A stretch of 64,000 nt of DNA from Martinezella lusitana (GTDB lineage Bacteria; Pseudomonadota; Alphaproteobacteria; Rhizobiales; Rhizobiaceae): positions 587,965 through 651,964 of the forward strand of contig NZ_WUEY01000002.1 in the NCBI RefSeq assembly GCF_010668395.1. The letters are read 5' to 3'. The notes under the pieces were generated by a model. It saw only the letters and a list, made by a program, of their open reading frames with translations. It was not told the origin of the DNA and made no database searches. The position numbers and the translations under genes are program-made. Below, in pieces: positions 1-7,037 of the stretch (the stretch's first letter is position 1; the number at the start of each line of letters is the position of its first letter).

Positions 1-210
1 GTCACGCTGAACGCCCTTCATCCCTGATCTTTTTCGACGCGAAGCAAGGTGCAATGCGCCATGCGTCGTGAACTGTCGTCAAGTCCTGAACAACACTCCC
101 CGGCATTCCGGATAGCGAGAAAGACTGCAGCCGTTTCCAACCGTATCATGTCGCCTCAAGGCTCGCCCGCATGATAGTTTAGGGGACACCGGAGCGCTGG
201 TCTTTCAATG
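1..210. other. Left-edge non-coding stretch
   Basis: These 210 bases lie beyond the stop codon of the leftmost ABC ATPase gene. I see no convincing coding frame, hairpin with a T-run or repeat here. It probably contains the 3' untranslated region of the importer operon, but nothing specific can be supported. Confidence 0.4.
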
Positions 211-990
211 CTAGAGCAGGGCCTCCACGAAGGCACGCGTCCTGCCATTGACGGGAGCATACAATATCTGATCCGGCGGCCCTTCCTCTACAATCCTGCC
301 GCTCTCCAGAAAGCAAATTCGATCGGATATCTCTCCGGCGAGCTTCAATTGGTGGGTCACGCTGATTGTCGTCAGAGAATGTCCCCGCGCCACTTCACGA
401 ATGACCCCTAGCACCTCGCCCACCGTTTCAGGATCGAGCGCAGACGTCACTTCATCGAACAGCAGGATCTTTGGGCGCATGGCCAGGGCTCTGGCGATGG
501 CAACGCGTTGTTGCTGCCCGCCGGACAACTCCGTGGGATAGCTGCCCTGTTTAGCCCCCAGCCCCACCCTGTCGAGAAGCTCCGCCGCCCGCGCATAAGC
601 TTCTTCCTTCGGCAACTTCAGGACCCGCACTGGCGCTTCGGCGACATTGCGAAGTGCTGACATGTGAGGAAAGAGGTTGAGACTTTGGAAGACCATGCCG
701 ACGCGGCGCCGGACCGCCTTGATGTCGTTCGCGGATGCCGGCACGCTGGCGCGACCGACACCGCCATCGCCCCAAAGATTGAGTCCATCGATGGTCACCG
801 AACCTTCGTCGATCTTTTCCAGCGTCATCAGGATACGCAATACCATCGATTTTCCGGCGCCGCTGGGGCCGATAAGCGAAAGGTTCTCGAACGGCCGGAC
901 CTCGAGATCAAGGTCGTTGAGAACAGCAACCGAACCGAACCTCTTCGAAACGCGGGCAATTCTTATAAGTGGGGGCGCCGCTTCAGACAT
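211..990 (-). CDS. Polar amino-acid-type ABC transporter, ATP-binding protein
   Basis: This 259-residue protein is a GlnQ/HisP-class nucleotide-binding subunit that would energise the two permeases encoded just upstream. Visible motifs are Walker A GPSGAGKS (residues 41-48), a Q-loop MVFQSLNLFPH, the signature LSGGQQQR, Walker B ILLFDE followed by the D-loop SALDP, and the switch histidine in SVTHQ. The ATG at 990 is preferred over an in-frame start at 1026 because the latter would add 12 residues wholly inside the preceding permease gene. With 990 the overlap is 8 bp, typical of translational coupling. It is the last gene of the binding protein, permease, permease, ATPase operon. The substrate is not determined by this subunit. 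Confidence 0.93.
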   Translation of the reverse strand: MSEAAPPLIRIARVSKRFGSVAVLNDLDLEVRPFENLSLIGPSGAGKSMVLRILMTLEKIDEGSVTIDGLNLWGDGGVGRASVPASANDIKAVRRRVGMVFQSLNLFPHMSALRNVAEAPVRVLKLPKEEAYARAAELLDRVGLGAKQGSYPTELSGGQQQRVAIARALAMRPKILLFDEVTSALDPETVGEVLGVIREVARGHSLTTISVTHQLKLAGEISDRICFLESGRIVEEGPPDQILYAPVNGRTRAFVEALL

Positions 991-1675
991 CGGCATACCC
1001 CTGCTTGAACCATTTATCCTGGGCAAAGTTGGCGACCAGCCTGACGACAGCGGATCCGCAAATACTGATCATGAGGAAGATAAGACCTGCAACGGTGATC
1101 GGCTCGATGTATCGAAACGATTCCGCCGCGCGCTGCATGGCAACGAACATCGTGTCGGCCACGGCGATAGCGGCGAGGATCGGGGTCTCCTTGAAAATGG
1201 AGACAAGCAGATTTCCCAGCGCGGGAAGAAGGTAGGGTAAGATCTGCGGCACGATCAGTCGCGTGAGGCTATCGAAGCGTGAGAAACCGAGAGCCCGCAC
1301 GGTATCCCACTGTCCGGCAGGTACGGTTTCGATGCCGGCGCGATATACTTCCGATACATGGCAGGCATAGTGAAGCCCGAGGGCGACGATTCCGGTTTCG
1401 ATGGCTGTCAGCCGTATATCGAATTCGGGCAATACGAAGAAGAAGAAGTATGTCTGCAGAAGCAGCGGCGTCGAGCGAATGAAATCAAAAAAAACAAATG
1501 CCGGATAGGAAATGAGCACCAAACGGCTGCGCCGGGCCATGAGTAGAATAGCGCCGAGGACAAGGGCAACCCCAAATGCCGCCAGAGCGATCGGAACAGT
1601 TCTTAACGCAGCCAACAATAAATACGGCAGGTCCGCGATGGCAACATCAAGGCGAAACAGGGAGGTCGTACTCAT
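983..1675 (-). CDS. Polar amino-acid-type ABC transporter permease (second)
   Basis: This 230-residue inner-membrane permease is of the HisM/GlnP type. It has several hydrophobic helices, including LPYLLLAALRTVPIALAAFG near the N-terminus. The cytoplasmic EAA loop is visible around AGIETVPAGQWDTVRALGFS, the coupling helix that docks on the ATPase. The ATG at 1675 (MSTTSLFRLD) is chosen rather than 1825 because the extra 50 residues are arginine-rich and lie in the upstream permease gene. It forms a heterodimer candidate with the product of 1716-2390 and overlaps the ATPase gene by 8 bp. Confidence 0.9.
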   Translation of the reverse strand: MSTTSLFRLDVAIADLPYLLLAALRTVPIALAAFGVALVLGAILLMARRSRLVLISYPAFVFFDFIRSTPLLLQTYFFFFVLPEFDIRLTAIETGIVALGLHYACHVSEVYRAGIETVPAGQWDTVRALGFSRFDSLTRLIVPQILPYLLPALGNLLVSIFKETPILAAIAVADTMFVAMQRAAESFRYIEPITVAGLIFLMISICGSAVVRLVANFAQDKWFKQGYADV

Positions 1676-1715
1676 GGCTTCCCCGGTCCGCGAGGAGATT
1701 TCGGCGCGTTTCCGA

Positions 1716-2390
1716 TCATGCGAGAAGCCTTTCCCGACGAAGCGTCCAGGGATCGTTATGTCGCTCCAACAGCGCGATCGAAACGACGACAGCCTTCGCT
1801 GCGACATAGTAGACGCACAAAACAACCAGCAGCACCGGAACGGATTGATAGGTGCTGACGATGACGGAGTGCGCCTCGCCGGTCAGTTCCGAAAAGCCGA
1901 TCAGGGAGGCTATTGCCGTGCCCTTCAGCAACATCACCAGTTCGCTGCCTATCACCGGAAGAAGCGCAACGACGGCCTGTGGAAGAATGACATGCCGGAA
2001 ACGCTGCCACCGCGACAGGCCGAGAGACCGCGCCGCATCATGCTGGCCGGACGGAACGGCAAGCACAGCCGCCCGCACATATTCCGCGAAATAAGCGGCG
2101 TGCGTCAGGGTGCATCCAAAAATCGCAGCCTGCCAAAGGCTCAGGCTCAAACCGAAGCTCGGGAAGACGAAATAGAGCCAGAACAGATTGATATAAAGCG
2201 GCACTCCGCGAAATATTTCTACATATAGACCCGAGATCCGACGCCAGGTTCGTTGCCGCGCCAGCCGCCCCAAACCTATGAATAGGCCGAGGGCACTACC
2301 AAGCACGGCCGTTATTGCGAACAATAGAATTGTCCGCAACAACCCTTGAAGAAGAAGTGGCAACCACGGAAGGAGGTCGAGCATGAACAT
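1716..2390 (-). CDS. Polar amino-acid-type ABC transporter permease (first)
   Basis: This is a 224-residue HisQ/GlnP-type permease with hydrophobic segments at LLPWLPLLLQGLLRTILLF and LFWLYFVFPSFGLSLSLW. The EAA loop runs through AVPSGQHDAARSLGLSRWQR. Three starts are close together (TTG 2402, ATG 2390, ATG 2384). ATG 2390 is chosen, with a GGGAA stretch just before it; the difference does not affect the fold. It lies 41 bp after the binding-protein gene and 40 bp before the next permease gene, so the four genes look like one transcript. Confidence 0.88.
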   Translation of the reverse strand: MFMLDLLPWLPLLLQGLLRTILLFAITAVLGSALGLFIGLGRLARQRTWRRISGLYVEIFRGVPLYINLFWLYFVFPSFGLSLSLWQAAIFGCTLTHAAYFAEYVRAAVLAVPSGQHDAARSLGLSRWQRFRHVILPQAVVALLPVIGSELVMLLKGTAIASLIGFSELTGEAHSVIVSTYQSVPVLLVVLCVYYVAAKAVVVSIALLERHNDPWTLRRERLLA

Positions 2391-2431
2391 GGTTCCCGGC
2401 AACTACGCTTCGGACGCGGCGATGGATCGGA

Positions 2432-3292
2432 TCACTTGCATAGATCCGAAAGCTTTACGTCTCGCGGAGGAACATCGGCCTCCGTCACGGAGTATTTGGC
2501 GAGAATTTGCCGATATCCCGCATCCTTCCGAAAATCCGCGAGCGCCTCGTTGAATTTCTGAACGAGATCCGCATCCTCCTTCCGGAAGCCGAAACCGAGA
2601 TAGTTCACCGACGGCTGGCCGTCGATTATGGGCTGGAGAAAGGGTGTTGCGCGCTCCAAGGTTTTGCCGCCGTCTCCCTGGACGATTTCGTTCGCGGCAA
2701 AAATGGTGCTTCCGATGATATCGACGCGGCCTGACTTGAGGGCGAAAAGGTCCTCGGAGAAATCCTGGAAGATCGAAAGCTGGCTGTCCGGTATGCCGAG
2801 CTGCTCGTATGTCTTGATGGAAGCGGAGCCTTGAAGCGTGGCGATCTTGATATCGGGATTCTTCACGACATCATCCAGGCTATGAATATTCTTTGGATTG
2901 CCTTTCTGAACGAGAAAGGCATCCGCGATTTTAATATGAGGCTCGGCGAAAGCAATTTCCGCGCATCTTGCCGGGCGGATGAACAGGCCGGCGGCAATAA
3001 CATCGAAGTGCTCCGCCTTCAGCCCGGGTATGAGCGATCCGAACTGAACTGCAACTCCCTCGACCCCGCCGGCGCCAAGCTTTGCAAAAACCGCCCGGGC
3101 AAGCTCGTAGTCAAGCCCGGCGAGCGATCCGTCCGGCAGCTTGAAGCTATAGGGCTTTTCGTTGGCAAATCCGACTTTGACGACATCTCCGTTTGCGATT
3201 CTCTGAAGCGTTGTATCGGCCGAAGCCAACGTCGTTAAAGCTCCCAATGTCCATGCAACGCATGCGCCCAGTGCGAACAGCTTCCTTATCAT
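2432..3292 (-). CDS. Periplasmic amino-acid-type solute-binding protein
   Basis: This 286-residue family 3 solute-binding protein captures the ligand in the periplasm. An N-terminal signal peptide is visible (MIRKLFALGACVAWTLGALT, then cleavage near LASA-DTT). The mature part carries the family hallmarks VKVGFANEKPYSF, LDYELARAVFAKLG, DVIAAGLFIRPARC and a C-terminal FRKDAGYRQILAKY helix. The pattern recalls EhuB, the ectoine/hydroxyectoine binding protein, but no ectoine catabolic genes are present, so the ligand is left open. Its neighbours are a flavin monooxygenase upstream and two permeases downstream. The ligand may therefore be a nitrogen- or sulfur-containing carboxylate that the monooxygenase then attacks (inference). 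Confidence 0.88.
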   Translation of the reverse strand: MIRKLFALGACVAWTLGALTTLASADTTLQRIANGDVVKVGFANEKPYSFKLPDGSLAGLDYELARAVFAKLGAGGVEGVAVQFGSLIPGLKAEHFDVIAAGLFIRPARCAEIAFAEPHIKIADAFLVQKGNPKNIHSLDDVVKNPDIKIATLQGSASIKTYEQLGIPDSQLSIFQDFSEDLFALKSGRVDIIGSTIFAANEIVQGDGGKTLERATPFLQPIIDGQPSVNYLGFGFRKEDADLVQKFNEALADFRKDAGYRQILAKYSVTEADVPPRDVKLSDLCK

Positions 3293-3453
3293 CGGTCTCT
3301 CTCTTCCTTCGTTGACTTTGCTATCTATGCATCACCATCCGGCCGGCTCGCCCGTGGTCGGCGGCGGTGGGAAATCGCCAGGACGGCCGCCATATCGGGC
3401 GACGTCGCTTCGTGGCCGGCGCACCCGGCGCTCACGCACCCTTTCAAGAGGAT

Positions 3454-4779
3454 TCAGCTTTCATATCGGCTCTGCGGCCGAGGGAGGCCGAGGCTTTCGC
3501 GAAGCGTCGTGCCCTCATAAGCCCTGTGGAACAGGCCGCGCCGCTGAAGCTCGGGAATGACAAGTTCGACGAAGTCGTCGAGATCGTTGGGAAGCGAGGA
3601 AAAGCGAACGTTGAAGCCGTCCGCGGCCCGGCTGTCGAGCCATTCTTCAAACTGGTCTGCGATGTCCGCCGGTGTCCCGACGACGGTGTTGTAGCCGGAG
3701 GCCAGCCATCGGTAGAGCTCCCGGATGCTTTTGCCCGTCTTCTGGGCATGCTCCACCAGCAGCGCCTGCCGGGTCTTGTCGCCGTTGGTTTCCGGCAGCG
3801 GCGGGAGCCGGTCTTCCGGTGAAAATCCAGAAAGATCGGTGCCGGCCGCAGCCGACAGCATGGCCATCCCGGCGACGGGATGGATGAGTTCCTGAAGCTC
3901 TCTGTATTTTTTCTCAGCTTCGGCGCGCGTCGGGGCGACAACGGGGGTAACGCCCGGCAGGATCAGAAGATGATCTGGATTGCGTCCGACGGCAGCGGCG
4001 CGCGACTTCATGTCCGTGTAGAAATCGACCGCGCCGGCAAGATCCGATTGCGCTGTAAAGACGACGTCCGCAAAACCCGCGGCCGCCGCGCGGCCCGCAT
4101 CGGAGGAGCCGGCCTGCACGATGACCGGATAGCCCTGCGGCGGACGCGCCACGGGTAGAGGCCCCCGCACTCTATATCTTTCACTTACATGGTTGAGGAC
4201 GTTCAGATGCGCAGGCAGAAAAAACCTGCCGGAGGCCTTGTCGAAAACGAAGGCGTCGTCGTCCCAGCTGTCCCATAGGCCTTTCACGATATCGACAAAT
4301 TCGATTGCCTGCTCGTATCGCCGCGAATGCTCGGGATGACGATCGCGGCTGTGGTTCAATGCCTCGGCGCCGTTCGAAGATGTCACGACGTTCCAACCCG
4401 CCCTTCCTTTGCTAAGGTGGTCGAGCGACGCGAACTGGCGGGCTACGGCATAGGGTTCAAAATAGGTGGTCGATAGCGTCGCAACCAGGCCTATGTGTTT
4501 CGTCGCGACCGAAAGTGCCGACAGCAACGTCATGGGCTCGAAGTCGACCACGCGAGAGCTGAAGCTGAGGACTTCGGGATCGAGTACCATCGGAAACGGC
4601 AAAGTGTCTGCGATAAAGATCGCGTGAAACAGACCCCGTTCCGCCGTGCGCGCAAATGCAATCTGCGCGTCAATGTCCAAACTGGCTTCAGCATCGGCTC
4701 TCGGGTGCCGCCAGCCCGCAGTATGCTGGGACGGTGTCTGGAGAAATGCACCAAGCACCAGTTTCCGGGGAGCACCCAT
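3454..4779 (-). CDS. LLM-class flavin-dependent monooxygenase (NtaA/SnaA/DszA type)
   Basis: This 441-residue bacterial-luciferase-like monooxygenase belongs to the NtaA/SnaA/DszA/SoxA group, which uses FMNH2 supplied by a separate reductase to oxidise amines, thiophenes or sulfones. Family features seen are MGAPRKLVLGAFLQTPSQHT at the start, FFSRVVDFEPMTLLSAL-like strand and helix pairs, GRAGWNVVTSSNGAEALN and the C-terminal LFHRAYEGTTLRESLGLPRP. The ATG at 4779 is preferred over a TTG at 4851 because an AAGGG lies 11 bases before it. No flavin reductase gene is in the window, so the partner must be elsewhere. It sits between the importer operon and a hydrolase gene. The physiological substrate is unknown. 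Confidence 0.88.
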   Translation of the reverse strand: MGAPRKLVLGAFLQTPSQHTAGWRHPRADAEASLDIDAQIAFARTAERGLFHAIFIADTLPFPMVLDPEVLSFSSRVVDFEPMTLLSALSVATKHIGLVATLSTTYFEPYAVARQFASLDHLSKGRAGWNVVTSSNGAEALNHSRDRHPEHSRRYEQAIEFVDIVKGLWDSWDDDAFVFDKASGRFFLPAHLNVLNHVSERYRVRGPLPVARPPQGYPVIVQAGSSDAGRAAAAGFADVVFTAQSDLAGAVDFYTDMKSRAAAVGRNPDHLLILPGVTPVVAPTRAEAEKKYRELQELIHPVAGMAMLSAAAGTDLSGFSPEDRLPPLPETNGDKTRQALLVEHAQKTGKSIRELYRWLASGYNTVVGTPADIADQFEEWLDSRAADGFNVRFSSLPNDLDDFVELVIPELQRRGLFHRAYEGTTLRESLGLPRPQSRYES

Positions 4780-4938
4780 ATCAATCCAGGCCCTTTTCGC
4801 TACGACGCGGCGGTCGATTCCGCAGCTTTTGTCTAGTGAACTGGTAGACAATTATTTTCTTGCGCCTGGATCGGCAAATTCGAAATCGTCAGCATAAGAT
4901 GAGGCACGCTCATCATGCCTTGGGGGGACGTCCACGGG

Positions 4939-4992
4939 AGCGTGGCCGCGAGGTTTGCGTGCCGAAACGGCCTACCGAAGCGCGGCCACGCT
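4939..4992. terminator. Inverted repeat after the hydrolase gene
   Basis: A perfect 12-bp inverted repeat pairs AGCGTGGCCGCG (4939-4950) with CGCGGCCACGCT (4981-4992). Its loop contains a second short stem GCCG-AAA-CGGC. It starts 12 bases after the stop of the hydrolase gene that reads leftwards, where a terminator or mRNA 3' stabiliser would sit. There is no T-run, so an intrinsic terminator is uncertain. Confidence 0.45.
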
Positions 4993-5004
4993 GTACTGCG
5001 TGGT

Positions 5005-5799
5005 CTATTGCCGAAGAAAATCGAGCACGTTTGCGATGAACTCGGACGGGTATTCGACGTTTGACAAATGCACCGCCGGCAGCACGACCAGCTTTGCTCC
5101 TTGTATGGATGCGGCGATGTGTTCGCTATGGCTGAGGGCCGTTACCGTGTCGTAGCGTCCGGCGATCACCAGGGTCGGCGGCGAGACCAGCGTCACGATG
5201 CGGCGAAAATCGAAATCGCGGACCGCTGCAAAAAGGCCCGCCAGACCTTGCCGGTCGATACCCAGCAACATGGCGCGAAATTCCTCGATGACGGGCCCAT
5301 TGGCCGCGACCATGTCAGCGGGAAACCAGTTGGCCAGGAAGGCCTCCGCATTCTCCGCCATGTCCGGCGCTCGAAGCGTCGCGACGATGCGCTCGTCGAT
5401 ATAGCTTGCCGGGCTGAGATTGGACGAGGTGTTGGCGAGGATAAGACGGTTTATGCGCTCAGGTGCGCAGACCCCAAGCCACTGGCCGACCATGCCGCCC
5501 AGCGACAGGCCGAGGAAGTGGGCGCGCTCGATGCCGAGCGCATCGAGCATCTCGATGACGTCGCGGCCAAGCCGCGCCAGCGAATAGGCGCCGGCCGGTG
5601 TGCTTGATCCGCCATGACCACGAAAGTCATAGCGCAGCACGCGGAAATGCTTGGACAACTCGTCGATCTGGCCATCCCACATCCGCAATGTGGTGGCGAT
5701 GGAATTCGACAGCACCAGCACCGGCTTGCCGACGTCCCCGTCAAAACGATAGGCGATAACGGTGCCATCACCGATGGTTACGAAATTCAATTCACTCAT
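5005..5799 (-). CDS. Alpha/beta hydrolase, 3-oxoadipate enol-lactonase-like
   Basis: This 264-residue alpha/beta-fold hydrolase has the nucleophile elbow GLSLGG (Ser99), a likely catalytic Asp217 in AGRYDTVT and His244 in PAVHLSN. The FRGHGGSSTP turn after strand 4 is typical of the PcaD/CatD lactonase branch. True PcaD is encoded in the pca operon at 56420-57229, so this copy probably acts on another ester, lactone or amide. One possibility is the product of the neighbouring LLM monooxygenase (inference). ATG 5799 is preferred; the frame extends 27 residues further with no family resemblance. It is divergent from a LysR gene, its probable regulator. Confidence 0.85.
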   Translation of the reverse strand: MSELNFVTIGDGTVIAYRFDGDVGKPVLVLSNSIATTLRMWDGQIDELSKHFRVLRYDFRGHGGSSTPAGAYSLARLGRDVIEMLDALGIERAHFLGLSLGGMVGQWLGVCAPERINRLILANTSSNLSPASYIDERIVATLRAPDMAENAEAFLANWFPADMVAANGPVIEEFRAMLLGIDRQGLAGLFAAVRDFDFRRIVTLVSPPTLVIAGRYDTVTALSHSEHIAASIQGAKLVVLPAVHLSNVEYPSEFIANVLDFLRQ

Positions 5800-5900
5800 G
5801 GGGGAAGACGTTCCTTTTGAAGTAGCGATGAGGGAACGTAGCTTCGGGTTGCCGTTAGTGATATTACAAAGATAGGACAAACTCTGTAGAAAAATCCGAC
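5800..5900. promoter_or_regulatory. Divergent promoter region, hydrolase and LysR genes
   Basis: This 101-bp gap separates two genes reading away from each other, the usual place for LysR-type binding sites. A GTTAGTGATATTAC stretch near 5855-5868 is AT-richer and partly symmetric, but I could not settle on a T-N11-A box. Position is the main evidence. Confidence 0.45.
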
Positions 5901-6821
5901 ATGGCCGAGTTCACGCTACACGATCTGCAATGCTTCGATGCCGTCGTCCGATCCGGGGGCTTTCAGCCCGCAGCGGCCATGCTGCATCGCTCGCACCCGG
6001 CGGTTTTCGCCGCGATCGCCAAGCTGGAGCGGCAGCTGGACCTTGTTCTTCTGGATCGCAGCGGGTATCGCGTGCGCGCTACCGAGGCAGGGCTATCATT
6101 TCATCGCCGAGCCCAATCGCTGTTGCGCGAGTTGGAAAACCTGCGTGTCCACGCCACCCAGCTGTCAATGGGCGAGGAAAGCGAAATCCATGTGGTGATC
6201 GGCGATCTGTGCCCGCGCCCACAGGCGCTGGGTATGTTGGGGCGTTTCTTCGCGCAATGCCCCGGCACGCGTCTGCATTTGCACTTCGAAGCGGTCGGCG
6301 GCCCATGGGAGCGGCTTGTTGATGGTGAAGCCGATCTCATTCTCCATTGGGTCGACAAGAGCGACGCGCGGGTGGAATGGGTGGACCTGTGCGAGGTGCC
6401 GTTCATTCCTGTCGTGGCGCCGGGATTTTTGCCGGAGGGCATCAAACAGCCCATCACCCCGAATGAAATGTACACGCTCACCCAGTGCGTGATGCGGGAC
6501 ACGGCTCGCCATTCGGTGCAACGGGATTACTTCATGATCGAAGGCGCGCCGCAATGCATGGTGGCCGATCAAGGCATGAAGAAGGAAATCATCCTGCAAG
6601 GCCTCGGATGGGGGCACATGCCCCGCTTCCTGATCGAGGAAGAGCTAGGCGACGGACGCCTGCAATCGATTGCCGGCCGCCATCTACCGGGCAGAACTGA
6701 GGAATTGGTCGCGGCTCGCCGCCGCGACCAGCCACAGGGGCCGGTCTCCAATCGGCTCTGGGATTATATCCAGCGAGAAGCGCCGATTTTCCGAGCAACG
6801 GAGATCCACTCAACCCTGTGA
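5901..6821 (+). CDS. LysR-family transcriptional regulator
   Basis: This is a 306-residue LysR-type regulator. The N-terminal winged helix-turn-helix is visible in LHDLQCFDAVVRSGGFQPAAAMLHRSHPAV and the linker helix in LDRSGYRVRATEAGLSFHRRA. The recognition helix reads SHPAVFAAIAKLE where most relatives have SQPAVS..I..LE. An effector-binding domain follows from about residue 95. Divergence from the hydrolase gene suggests it controls the hydrolase, and perhaps the monooxygenase and importer genes, in response to the imported compound. Confidence 0.9.
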   Translation: MAEFTLHDLQCFDAVVRSGGFQPAAAMLHRSHPAVFAAIAKLERQLDLVLLDRSGYRVRATEAGLSFHRRAQSLLRELENLRVHATQLSMGEESEIHVVIGDLCPRPQALGMLGRFFAQCPGTRLHLHFEAVGGPWERLVDGEADLILHWVDKSDARVEWVDLCEVPFIPVVAPGFLPEGIKQPITPNEMYTLTQCVMRDTARHSVQRDYFMIEGAPQCMVADQGMKKEIILQGLGWGHMPRFLIEEELGDGRLQSIAGRHLPGRTEELVAARRRDQPQGPVSNRLWDYIQREAPIFRATEIHSTL

Positions 6822-7037
6822 CGCATTCACCGTCTGATCCCGCGGCCTGATGGCGCGATGCTTTCCGTTGAATGGAGAGAGACACTCAGGACCAGGTTTT
6901 ACCTGGCGGCGTTACGCGCCATGCCCGTAGCCCGAGCTGCAATAGGGTGATGGCGGCAAATCGTGGCTCTTGACCGGTGTCAATGAAGCAGGAGCATACG
7001 CCCGCTAGTGTCGGCTGCTCTTGAAGGGTTAAATGAC
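6822..7037. other. Leader region before the Mg2+ ATPase gene
   Basis: This 216-bp non-coding stretch precedes the P-type ATPase gene. Such leaders can carry Mg2+-responsive elements in enterobacteria, but I see no recognisable M-box or mgtL-like peptide. A short GC-rich CCTGGCGGCGTTACGCG segment is present. Only the ribosome-binding site AAGGG, nine bases before ATG 7038, is clear. Confidence 0.35.

Noticed and set aside
2432..3292. Assignment of the first importer to ectoine uptake (EhuB)
   Set aside because: The binding protein resembles EhuB, but no ectoine degradation genes are nearby and the neighbours are an LLM monooxygenase and a hydrolase, so the substrate name would be a guess.
6822..7037. 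A Mg2+ riboswitch before mgtA
   Set aside because: No M-box-like conserved structure or leader peptide could be found by eye; a covariance-model scan would be needed.
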